Shown here piece after piece: positions 10,744 to 24,149 of a stretch of DNA of 64,000 nucleotides; the stretch's first letter is position 1, and each line of letters begins with the position of its first letter. The stretch is from Halocaridina rubra. Lineage: Eukaryota > Arthropoda > Malacostraca > Decapoda > Atyidae. The notes beneath the pieces were generated by a model. The model did not search any database, had not been told where the DNA came from, and saw nothing but the letters and a program-made list of their open reading frames with translations. Position numbers and translations under genes: made by a program. The stretch covers positions 67,501 to 131,500 of the forward strand of contig JAXCGZ010007659.1 of the NCBI GenBank assembly GCA_037179515.1, given 5' to 3'.

Positions 10744-13490
10744 ATCAGGGGTTGGGGCCTCATTAAGATTGTTATACACATATGCTGACGGATTAGCTGG
10801 TAGGGCAGTAGAATTAAAAGATAGGCTTCACAACAGTAAGGCAGACATAGTAGCAGTTACAGAGACAAAGTTGAGTGAGGACATAAACAGTGTCAGAGTT
10901 TTTCCTAAGGGCTTCAGAATATTAAGGATTGAAAGATCTGAAAGGACTGGTGGAAGGATAGCACACCTCATAAGTGAGAGGATTCAGTTTGAAGAACGAA
11001 ACTTGGCTATAGAAAGTGAGTTCTAGGAATTTCTTGTTGCTTGCATAAATACTAAGTCAGAGAGCATTACAATAACTGGTGTATATAAAACACCAAGGAA
11101 CCAACAGAGGCTAGAAGTTTATGAGGAAAGCCATATAGGTACTATTGAAATCATGAACTCAGATGTTAACAAGGCACAGGAGAGAATATGTACAATTTTG
11201 ATAATGGGAGATTTTAATCATAAAGAGATAGATTGGATAAATCTTGACCCACACAGTGGGAAGGACTCATTCGGGGCAAGATTCCTAGATTGTGTACAAG
11301 GGAATTTACGACACCAACATGTAGTGGAGCCAACGAGGGTCAGGGGTGGGGGTGAGCCATCACTACTTGATCTAGTATTCACAGATAACGTGTTGGATAT
11401 TGAAAAAATTCTGTATGAACCACCAACTGGAAAGAGTGGCCATTGTGTGTTGTTGATGGAGTATAACATTGAAGATGTTCTGCCTGAGAGTAGAGGCAGT
11501 GAGGACATGAGGAGGAACTACCCGAAAAGAGATTACATCACAATGATATGAGCTTTTTGCAGTTATTGACATGAGGACCTTATTTTACAACATATCTGTA
11601 CAAGAAATGTAAGACATCTTTTGTGAGAAATATGGGAATTTAGTAGATTGCTGTATACCTGTCACCAAAGTAGGTGTAATTCATGCCAGAGAGAAATGGT
11701 TCGATAATGAGTGTAAAAGACCTAAGGAGTGGAGAGACAAATGCTGGAATTAGTTTAGGAGGAGAAAAAACATAAATGCCTGGCAAACCTACAAAAGAGC
11801 AAGAAATGATTACCTAATTCAAAGAAGAGAAACAGAGAAAGACTATAAAAGGGACATCACCAAGAAGGCTAAAGAAAATCCCAAGCTTTTCCACAGCTTT
11901 ATCAGAGGAAAATTGAAGACAAAAGAACAGATTTTAATGCTTAAGAGAGCGGATGGAAGCATCACTGAGACGAATGAAGCGATCTGCAAAGAAGAGAACA
12001 ATGAGTTTCAGTCAGTATTTACAGTAGAAAATACCCCACCCCCTCAGATTGCAGAGATAGAGGCTCATGGGCCAGTATTAAAGAATATCATCCTTTCAGC
12101 CATAGAGGTATCCAAAGCACTGATGGAGTTAGATGTCCATAAAGCTACAGGGCCTGATGATATATCCCCTCATTCACTTAAAATATGCGCAAACTCAATA
12201 TCAGTGACACTAAGTATCAGATTTAAAAAGTCACTGGAGTCAAGGGCGATTCCAAGATGCTGGAAACAAGCGAACATGATACCTATCATCAAAAAGGGAA
12301 GGAGGGATATGGCTCCAAACTACAGACCAGTTTCCTTGACCAGAATAGTGTGCAAAGTTATAGAGAAACTACTAAGGAAAAATATCTCTCTTCACTTGGA
12401 ATCCTTCAACTTTTTGTCAGTGAGACAACGTGGCTTCAGATAAGGTAGATCAAAAGTAACAAACTTATTAGATTTTATGATGATATAAGCCGAATCTTAC
12501 AGAAAAGAGAGGGCTGGGCAGATTGCATATTCCTAGACTTCCAGAAAGCATTTGACACTGCCCCACATTGGAGACTCATTAAGAAGCTGCAATCAATGGC
12601 TAAAATAGGTGGAAATGTCTTGGAATGGATATAAATTAACTTAGAAGGAAGGGAACAGAAGGATAGAATAAGACACTCAGTGTCTGAATGGAGAAGAGAT
12701 AGTAGTGGAGTTCCACAGGGTTCAGTTTTAAGGCCACTTTTGTTCCTTGCATATAAATCATTCATGAATATGTTTGCAGATGATGCAAAGACTGTCAAGA
12801 GAGTAAGAGACAAAAACAATGGTAGAGAACTTCAGGAAGATCTAAATAGACTGCATGAGTGGTAAAAAAAGTGGCTAATGAAATTCAATACTTCAAAATG
12901 TAAGGTAATGAGAATGGGTACAAGTGCAGTAAGGCCAAAATTTGACTACTCGGTGGCAGGAGTACAACTTCAAGAGACAGAAAATGAGAGAGATCTAGGA
13001 GTAAACATACTGGCAGATTTGTCTCCAAAAATGAATATAAATGACATAGTAAGGGCAGTATATGCTTTCTTAGCAAATGTAAGGGTATCCTTCAGGCACA
13101 CGGACAAGGAAATGTTCAGAAATATTTATGTACCCTTGGTGAGGCCTAAACTTGAATATGCAGCCCCCTTTGAATCCTCACTTGAAAAAGAACGTAGTTA
13201 AGCTTCTAAAAGTTCAAAGACATGCCACGAAACTGGTACCAGAAATACGCAATTTCAGTTATGATGAGAGGCTGAGGGAATTAGACTTACCATCACTCGA
13301 AGCTAGAAGATTGAGGGGGGATATTGTGACAGTCTTTAAATTCCTTCATGGTTATGATAGAGTGGATAGGGATCGATATTTTGATACGGCTGGCACTAGA
13401 GCTAGAGGTCATAGTTTGAAGCCTCGTAAGAAAACTTCTTTGCAGGATGTAAGGAAATACTAATCCAAAGTTTTAAGTACAGTTTTGACA
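10744..13490 (+). pseudogene. CR1-like ORF2 (endonuclease + RT) remnant
   Basis: The N-terminal APE-type endonuclease is visible as ADIVAVTETKLSED (catalytic Glu), IMGDFNHKEIDW and KSGHCVLLMEY (C-terminal His motif). RT follows with ATGPDDIS, NYRPVSLTR, SSGVPQGSVLRPLLF and FADDAK near 12774-12791. Relative to the 2732-3691 copy, about 27 bp around 'VNDLPES' is missing between motif B and the FADD motif. The C-terminal part matches the 27.5-kb copy. Multiple stops and frameshifts. Confidence 0.85.
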
Positions 13491-13602
13491 AGCATCATTA
13501 AGTACAAAAATGAAGCCAATCAGGAGACGGGAAGATACGAGCTTTGGGCTCTTTCCCGTAAGCACAATTAGGTAATCACAACTAGGTAATCACAAACACA
13601 CA

Positions 13603-16404
<2,802 letters not shown>

Positions 16405-16406
<2 letters not shown>

Positions 16407-16499
16407 GAATCATTTTTTACTCCGGCCGGGACTCGAACCTAGGACTTATGATTACTAAGTCAAGGCGCTACCACTACACCACAGAAGGTTAAAAGGAAT
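16405..16499 (-). repeat. Inverted tRNA-like repeat unit
   Basis: Reverse complement of the tRNA-like part of the array unit: on the minus strand CCTTCTGTGGTGTAGTGGTA, then AGGTTCGAGTCCCGGCCGGA, then AAAAAATGATTC. It faces the first forward unit (16569-16657) across a 71-bp spacer, so the two can form a hairpin with arms of about 89 bp. Confidence 0.9.
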
Positions 16500-18051
16500 A
16501 TGAACATAGTGGCATTCAGTTAGAATGCGTTCATTCCTAAGTATAGCAGATAAAAGCTATAAGGTTGGATTCCTTTTAACCTTCTGTGGTGTAGTGGTAG
16601 CGCCTTGACATAGTAATCATAAGTCCTAGGTTCGAGTCCCGGTCGGGGTAAAAAAAATGATTCATGTTTTCACATATGTAATGTGCTTATTTGTATTTCA
16701 TGGCCCGAATGAGATTGGGAATTGAATTAAATGCTAAAATGAAGCCACGAGTGAGGTTGGGGAATCTATAATATGAACATAGTGGCATTCAGTTAGAATG
16801 CGTTCATTCCTAAGTATAGCAGATATAAGCTATAAGGCTGGATTCCTTTTAACCTTCTGTGGTGTAGTGGTAGCGCCTTGACTTAGTAATCATAAGTCCT
16901 AGGTTCGAGTCCCGGTCGGGGTAAAAAAAATGATTCATGTTTTCACATATGTAATGTGCTTATTTGTATTTCATGGCCCGAATGAGATTGGGAATTGAAT
17001 TAAATGCTAAAATGAAGCCACGAGTGAGGTTGGGGAATCTGTAATATGAACATAGTGGCATTCAGTTAGAATGCGTTCATTCCTAAGTATAGCAGATATA
17101 AGCTATAAGGTTGGATTCCTTTTAGCCTTCTGTGGTGTAGTGGTAGCGCCTTGACTTAGTAATCATAAGTCCTGGGTTCGAGTCCCGGTCGGGGTAAAAA
17201 ATGATTCATGTTTTCACATATATAATGTGCTTATTTGTATTTCATGGCCCGAATGAGATTGGGAATTGAATTAAATGCTAAAATGAAGCCACGAGTGAGG
17301 TTGGGGAATCTGTAATATGAACATAGTGGCATTCAGTTAGAATGCGTTCATTCCAAAGTATAGCAGATATAAGCTATAAGGTTGGATTCCTTTTAACCTT
17401 CTGTGGTGTAGTGGTAGCGCCTTGACTTAGTAATCATAAGTCCTAGGTTCGAGTCCCGGTCGGGGTAAAAAATGATTCACGTTTTCACATATGTAATGTG
17501 CTTATTTGTATTTCATAGCCCGAATGAGATTGGGAATTGAATTAAATGCTAAAATGAAGCCACGAGTGAGGTTGGGGAATCTGTAATATGAACATAGTGG
17601 CATTCAGTTAGAATGCGTTCATTCCTAAGTATAGCAGATATAAGCTATAAGGTTGGATTCCTTTTAACCTTCTGTGGTGTAGTGGTAGCGCCTTGACTTA
17701 GTAATCATAAGTCCTAGGTTCGAGTCCCGGTCGGGGTAAAAAATGATTCATGTTTTCACATATGTAATGTGCTTATTTGTATTTCATGGCCCGAATGAGA
17801 TTGGGAATTGAATTAAATGCTAAAATGAAGCCACGAGTGAGGTTGGGGAATCTGTAATATGAACATAGTGGCATTCAGTTAGAATGCGTTCATTCCTAAG
17901 TATAGCAGATATAAGCTATAAGGTTGGATTCCTTTTAACCTTCTGTGGTGTAGTGGTAGCGCCTTGACTCAGTAATCATGAGTCCTAGGTTCGAGTCCCG
18001 GTCGGGGTAAAAAAAAAAAATTCATGTTTTCACATATATAATGTGCTTATT
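16498..18051 (+). repeat. Tandem array of ~272-bp units with a tRNA-like Pol III promoter
   Basis: Six direct copies with the tRNA-like start at 16581, 16854, 17127, 17398, 17669 and 17940 (spacings 273, 273, 271, 271, 271). Each has a perfect A box TGGTGTAGTGG and B box GTTCGAGTC, and a TTTT about 30 bases after the B box. The rest of the unit (CATAGTGGCATTCAGTTAGA...GAGGTTGGGGAATCTGTA) is unrelated to tRNA. Units are nearly identical, implying recent amplification or homogenisation. The array is bracketed by (AT)n. Confidence 0.92.
17124..17197 (+). ncRNA. tRNA-like unit (best-paired T arm in the array)
   Basis: In this copy the T arm reads CTGGG-TTCGAGT-CCCGG and pairs fully (one G-T); other copies have CTAGG with a mismatch. 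The D arm GGTG...CGCC pairs. GACTTA-GTAATCA-TAAGTC makes a perfect 6-bp stem where the anticodon arm should be. The acceptor stem pairs only partly, and there is an extra base before the anticodon stem. I read it as a tRNA-derived, possibly transcribed sequence, not a working tRNA gene. Confidence 0.55.

Positions 18052-18126
<75 letters not shown>
18052..18126. repeat. (AT)n microsatellite
   Basis: AT run closing the right side of the tRNA-like array; it replaces the last unit after CTTATTTGTAT. Confidence 0.97.
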
Positions 18127-18127
<1 letters not shown>

Positions 18128-18128
<1 letters not shown>

Positions 18129-18215
18129 CCTACCTATGCATTTTCTGCCTTAATGTGCGCCTATTATTTTCATTCTATTTATATTTAGACAGATAGGTAG
18201 ATAGATTTTTTTTTT
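18128..18215. mobile_element. Half copy of the small foldback MITE
   Basis: GCCTACCTATGCATTTTCTG...TTAATGTGCGCCTATT resembles the left arm of 7876-8017. The opposite arm is missing, replaced by a TAGA/T-rich stretch. Confidence 0.45.
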
Positions 18216-18410
18216 TATGATTGTGACACCCGGACGGGCCAAAAAAAATTATTAAATAAAACAGCCCTCATCGGGCCTGGCCGCGAAGAATACATAAAGT
18301 AAAGAGAAACAAAGATGGAGAGTGTAATGACTTGTCAGATGTGAAGGGATAATAAAAGATGTGTGATGAATATCCAAGAATATTCAGTGTAGCTGTAGGC
18401 ATAGAAAAAG
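18216..18410 (-). repeat. 'TGACACC' family interspersed repeat, solo copy
   Basis: T-rich start, then GTGACACCCGGACGGGCC, a CAGCCCTCATCGGGCCTG hairpin segment, AGATGGAGAGTGTAATGACT, and GTGAAGGGATAATAAAAGAT. The same order of segments forms the arms of the foldback elements near 51, 54 and 62.5 kb. On the minus strand the block ends in an A-rich tail, so a retroelement 3' end is possible. Confidence 0.65.
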
Positions 18411-18681
18411 AATAGATAGAAAAGGAGATAAATGGCTTTCCATCAACTGCATAAGCATTTATTTTAGAAATTATATTATTTTGTGATAACGCATAAGCAC
18501 CTTTCAGGCAGATCTTAAATTTTAGATACCATTTAAATAAAATAAAAATGGCCAAAAATAGCTAGAGGGAGGGAAGTAAGAAAGTTTTCTCTCTCTTCAT
18601 CTTGAATTTGCTTGTGATCTTCCACAAACACTCATTGTTTCTATACAATTGAATAAATTCAGTTAAAAACTGCTTGTCGAC

Positions 18682-19309
<628 letters not shown>

Positions 19310-19319
19310 CCCATCCCCT
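19310..19319 (-). promoter_or_regulatory. Polypurine tract of the Gypsy element
   Basis: The coding strand reads AGGGGATGGG directly before the LTR start TGTAGTAAC. This is the expected site and composition for plus-strand DNA priming. Confidence 0.7.
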
Positions 19320-19507
19320 ACAAGTCAAGACGTAATGGAGCACGTGAAAGTCAGCTAGATCTACTTACTACCGGAGACTTGGGTACCGAAGGTGTACTAG
19401 GTTCCACTACCAATTTCTCTAGAAGATGCTTCATCACTTGTCCTTCTTTTGTAGATGCCTTATAAGATAAAGGACCTATTCTAGATTTAACAATAGCCGG
19501 AATCTAC

Positions 19508-20375
19508 TTAGCTACGTGAGCATAATTGCGTACTGTACATGACTGGATCATCTGGAGATAGTTCCAATGATCTAGGATACTTAGGGTCATGTAGTCCCTT
19601 CTGGTTCTGCTGTTGCTTTAACACTTTCTGCTGGATAGTTTCTCCAGGTCTTAGTAAATAAAAAACAGAACATATTTGTTGACCAAGTAATAACTCAGAA
19701 GGTGACAAACCGGTTGTGCGAGGAGTTAGCCTATACTTGACTAAATATCTGTCAAGGGTAATCCTGACTTCCTCCCCCTTAGCATGAAGCAAAGAAGATT
19801 TGAAAGTAAGACAATGTTTTCTGCCAGCCCATTTGTAGAGGGATGAAAAGGTGCAGAAAGTACATGACAACTTCCATTCAGCTCAATAAAACTCTGAATC
19901 TCACTGCTAGTGAAGTAGCTAGCATTATCACTCACCAGCACAACTGGCACGCTCCATCCAGCAAAACATGTACACAGTAGGTTTATAGTAGCAGTAGAAG
20001 TTATAGTATTAGTCGGGAATATCTCTACCCACTTAGAACGTCCATCAATGATAATCAATAATGAGTACCATTAATTGGACCCGCATAGTCCACATGAATG
20101 CAATCCCATGGAACCGATGGCCATTCCCAAGGGTAAAGAGGGCTTTTCTTAGGAAAGCTACGATTTTCTAGACATGTAAAACAGGTCTTTACTAAAGATT
20201 TTATCTCACCATCTAACCCTGGCCACCAAAAATTGGCCCTAACCAATTCTTCCACTTTAGATTCACCCATGTGCTCAGCATGTAACTCCCTAAGTAAAAT
20301 TTCTCTAGCTCTTGAAGGGATAACAACTCTATGCTCCCATAGGACGCAATTACACTGAGTCGATAGCTCCGTCAA
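19508..20375 (-). pseudogene. Gypsy integrase remnant
   Basis: The frame 20375-20055 has a zinc-binding region (LLRELHAEHMGESKVEEL, NFWWPGLDGEI, then CFTC) and the first catalytic Asp in HVDYAGPI. The frame 20058-19741 has the second Asp in VLVSDNASYF and the Glu in PSTNGLAENIV. The frame 19870-19508 is the C-terminal part (GLSPSELLLG). Together these make a D,D-35-E integrase that would insert element cDNA. It is broken into three frames. Confidence 0.85.
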
Positions 20376-20402
20376 CCTATTCTTAATTGGTATAAGTTCA
20401 CT

Positions 20403-21900
20403 CTATACCTTGTCAGGCCAAACATTATAACAATACTGCAATACGCTAGACAACACAGGGTCAAACTTAGTCCATGTAGATATTTGCTTAGCAGTGACAG
20501 GTGTACTATTCATAAAGTCAACAGTATCAATCCATTCAGTGGGTATAGGCACACTCTCATTCATGCAGGTTAAAGGTAATCTACTCAGTGCATCAGCACT
20601 GCCTAAAAACTTGCAAGAGCAATGTACCAAGTTGAACCGAAATGCTTACAGAATTAATGCCCATCGCTGTATTCTTCCTGAAGCCATTGTAGGGATACAT
20701 TTATTAGCTTGAAATAAACCAAGTAGGGGCTCATGATCTGTGACTAGCTTAAACTCTTGCCCCCATAAATAGAAAAGACATCTCTTTACCACAAAAACTA
20801 AAGCCAATGCTTTTAGTTCAAGCTGAGAACAATGTCGCTCAGTTTCAGTCAGAGTCCTCGAGACAAAATATGCAGGTCTCTCTACACCATCAATACGATG
20901 CGATAGCAATGTACCAGTGCCATAGAAACTACTGTCGACAAATACGGTTATAGGTAATGAGGGGTCAACATGAACTATCAATGTAGAATTCAAAAGAATT
21001 TCCTTAGATTTCTTAAACGCACCTTTCTGTTCTTTACCTCAAATCCACTTTTCATTGGCTCATAATAACTTATTTATGGGTTCTAAGAAAGTGGCAGCTT
21101 TAGGGAAAACTTTCCTATAAAAATTCTGTAGACCAAGATATGCTTTCAGCTGTGTTACATCTTGAGAACGAGGGGCATTCTTAATAGCTTCTAGTTTTCC
21201 CTCAGTAGGATGAAAACCTGATTCATCTACCTTGCACCCTAGATACTCTACTTCCTGTGTCAACCAAGTGCATTTATCCTTGCTTAGCTTAAATTCTGCA
21301 TCATTTAATTTCTGCAAAACCATTCTGACTTTAGCTACATGTTCGTCTTTACTCTTTCCTGAAACAAAGATATCATCTTGAAAAATAGCCACTCCTGCAA
21401 TCCTACTAAGCACAGACTCCATAGTTCACTGAAAAATACCTGGAGCAGAGGCAATACCAATACACAACTTGTTTTACCTAAATAACCCATGATGTGTGTT
21501 AATGGTAGTCAATAATTTCGATTCATCATCCAAACTCAGTTAAATATATACTCATGACATGTCCAACTTAGAGAAATATGTACCCCAAGAAATAGATCCT
21601 AGCAATTCTTCAAACTTAGGCAAGGGATACTTATCCAAAAGTAGGCTTTATTACAGATAAGACGATAAACCACATAGTTGGACTGTTTTATTAGGTTTCA
21701 GTACTGAAACTACTGGAGCATCCCACTTTGAATATGTCACAGGCTCAATAATGTCCTCTTCCAAAAGTATATCTAGTTCGATAGCAACCTTTAATCTTAA
21801 ACCATGGGGAATCATTCTAACATTACAATATTTAGGAAAAACCTCAGGAGATATCATAATACTTACTTCTACCCCTTTCATATTTCCAACTGATGATTCA
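20403..21900 (-). pseudogene. Gypsy reverse transcriptase-RNase H remnant
   Basis: The RT N-terminal part is at 21881-21651 (IPHGLRLKVAIELD, IIEPVTYSKWDAPVV). The palm is at 21422-21060 with FQDDIFVSG as catalytic motif and YLGCKVDESGFHPTEGKLEA plus LGLQNFYRKVFP downstream. RNase H is at 20993-20646: VFVDSSFYGTG (Asp), LELKALAL (Glu), LVTDHEPL (Asp). The linker 20630-20403 contains GSADALSRLPL. Frame breaks and stops throughout. Confidence 0.88.
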
Positions 21901-21956
21901 TCAAAAAGATCTGGAAACTCACCCAGAAAAACCTTTTCTGTGGCATTAGCTACATT

Positions 21957-22262
21957 TTAAATATGTAAATTAGGGTTAGGAGAGACTACTTCATCCACAG
22001 AAATGCCTAAAGATTTAATCCATTCACGACCGAGTAGGTTAGGACCATTTTCGTCCACTATGATCAATGCCACCTTTTTAGCATTAGATTTCTCGTCTAA
22101 TGATACTGATACAGTTGCCTCACCACAGACAGGAATATGTATGCCACCATTCTTCTTTAGTACAGTATTATAACATTTTAAATTGGAAGAATTAAAAAAA
22201 GTTTTCTCAAAACCCGATGTTGACATGACAGTCCTAGCAGCACCAGTATCCAGCTGAAAAGG
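21957..22262 (-). pseudogene. Gypsy aspartic protease remnant
   Basis: The minus strand reads PFQLDTGAARTVMS near 22262-22220, with the DTGA catalytic triplet, and about 80 residues later NLLGREWIKSLG, the usual protease C-terminal motif. It would process Gag-Pol. Confidence 0.8.
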
Positions 22263-22304
22263 AACTTTAACACCGTTAGCATTGACTTCTAGTGTGTAGG
22301 GACT

Positions 22305-23204
22305 TTAACTGTATGTGCCTTCATAGGAAAAGAAATTTTCTGCATTAGCTCTGATACCGCAAATACTAGGCTTAGAAGTATCACTGACATTTGCCTCTGT
22401 CTGTTCCGAGACCACAATAATCTGCTTATGTTTAGTGAAACACACACTGGCTATGTGCCCAACCCTTTTACACTTATGACACTTTCCTTTTTTAAAAGGG
22501 CAGTCCTGCCTCCAGGGTTCCTCACCACATCCTGAGCATGGCTTATTAGGCTTAATATAAGAATTAGTCTTACTAGACTGATGAGGGGTGTTGAATTTCT
22601 TTCCTTTCTGATTATTGGGTCTAGAATCACCAAAATTAGTAGTAACAGTATTTTGTGATTTACTTCTTAATAAAATGTGCAGACTGGGAATTACTGGAAG
22701 AACCACCAAAAGCTTTAACATCCTGTGCCACAGCCTATCTAGCCGAAGCTATTTCAACAGCAATAGTAAATTTCAGGTCCTTTGTAGTTAATAAAGCTTT
22801 CTGAGTCGTTTTGTCCCTTAACCCCATCACAAAACGGTCACGAAGCATTTCATCTAAATTAAACCAAATTCATAAGCCCTAGCACAAGCTTTAATACCTG
22901 CCACATACTTGGATATACTCTCACCAGCCTCCTGCCTGAGACAATAAAGCTTAGATCTCTCATGAATGACAACGACCTGTTGGCAAAAATGTGATTTCAG
23001 TGTCGTAACCAATTCATCATAAGTGCGGTCTTCTGGTTTCTTGGGAGAAACTAGGCTCTTGACTAGGCTAAAGGTTTCTGGACCAAGTAGGGTTAAGAAA
23101 GTGCAAAGTTTCTTCTCGTCTTTAACAGAATTTCCCTTAAAAAAACTATTCCACTCTAGTAGAATAACTATAAAAATCATCATCTGCTCCTTTAAACTCG
23201 CCAA
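22305..23204 (-). pseudogene. Gypsy Gag remnant with CCHC zinc knuckle
   Basis: 23204-22854 encodes a capsid-like segment (TFLTLLGPETFSLVKSLVSP, YDELVTTLKSHF, QEAGESISKYVAGIKACARA). 22721-22305 contains CSGCGEEPWRQDCPFKKGKC followed by CHKCKRVGHIASVC, a CCHC knuckle for RNA packaging. The two parts are in different frames. Confidence 0.85.
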
Positions 23205-23420
23205 TACTTCCTACCACTGCCATACTGACTTACCAAAAATAATAAAATAGCAAAAAAACAAGTTTCGAGTTCCGTCTTGAAATACATAGGCTTTGGCTAA
23301 CATAACGAGATGCAAACAAAATCGTAAATAGGCCTAGGCTAATAGGTAATTGGTCTGGCCCACCTTTAGGACACAGTAGATTATCATAGGAAATGCTTAG
23401 GACAGACTAATGACAATCCC

Positions 23421-23439
23421 ATCCTCGTTGCCAAAAATA
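23421..23439 (-). promoter_or_regulatory. Primer-binding-site-like segment
   Basis: Immediately inside the 5' LTR the coding strand reads TTTTTGGCAACGAGGATGG. The TGGCAACGAGG core resembles the tRNA-complementary PBS of several invertebrate Gypsy elements. I cannot assign the primer tRNA. Confidence 0.5.
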
Positions 23440-23902
23440 TGTTATAATCTCAAGGGAAAATATATGCAATGATACATATCATAAATAAACAGCCTAGCTT
23501 AGAAATATCCAACTTGCCAAATTACCATATGATACAGTAGAGTAAATGGTTAGGTGCTGGCAAATAGGTTAGGTACAAATTTACCCGGAAAAAAACAAAA
23601 TAACAACAAATTCCAAGACACCAAGTTTAGTAAATATTAGTACATATAAATTGGGCCTATTAAATAAAACCAGAGAAATAACTCCCCTTATATGTAGAAG
23701 ATATTCAAGACCGGGAGTTCCAAAAACACACCAGTAACACAAAGTCAAGCACCCAACTCCGGATGTGTGAAACGAGGTTCTGACAAATTATACTTCTTAC
23801 AATTTCTTAATATAGAAAACAAGTTACAATACTGTATTGTCCTAATTAGGTATATATAGTATAAATGTTATACGCATTTAATCATAGGTATTAACAAACT
23901 AG

Positions 23903-23975
<73 letters not shown>
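23440..23975 (-). repeat. 5' LTR, inner part
   Basis: TGTTATAATCTCAAGGGAAA onward aligns with the 3' LTR at 18682 and following, as far as the (ATT)n tract (23904-23975), where the RTE LINE interrupts it. Confidence 0.85.
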
Positions 23976-24149
23976 GTCTAGCCGCCTGGGGGGAAAGCCA
24001 GCCTCTATTGGTACCGGTCCCAAGCCCAGATAAATAGAGAGGGTTGATGTCAGGAAGGGAATCCAACTGTAAAAGCCCATGCCAGAACCAATGAAAAGAG
24101 TTGTAATATAGATGAGAACAGTGCTAGGGCGTACTCCGTAAATGGTGCA

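Larger units (their letters stand above)
9640..13602 (+). mobile_element. Long CR1-like LINE (ORF1 + ORF2, decayed)
   Basis: About 4 kb carrying a coiled-coil ORF1 (from 9688), an endonuclease domain (10769-11551), RT (11913-12865) and the C-terminal region (12878-13463), then a 3' UTR with two tail units (AATTAGGTAATCACA, ACTAGGTAATCACA) at about 13567-13596. Length and domain order match the CR1 group. Many stops and frameshifts make it inactive. The 5' boundary near 9640 is approximate. Confidence 0.85.

Noticed and set aside
16498..18051. Cluster of functional tRNA genes
   Set aside because: Pol III boxes are perfect, but the acceptor stem pairs only partly and the anticodon arm is displaced; units also carry ~190 bp of non-tRNA sequence in a strict tandem.
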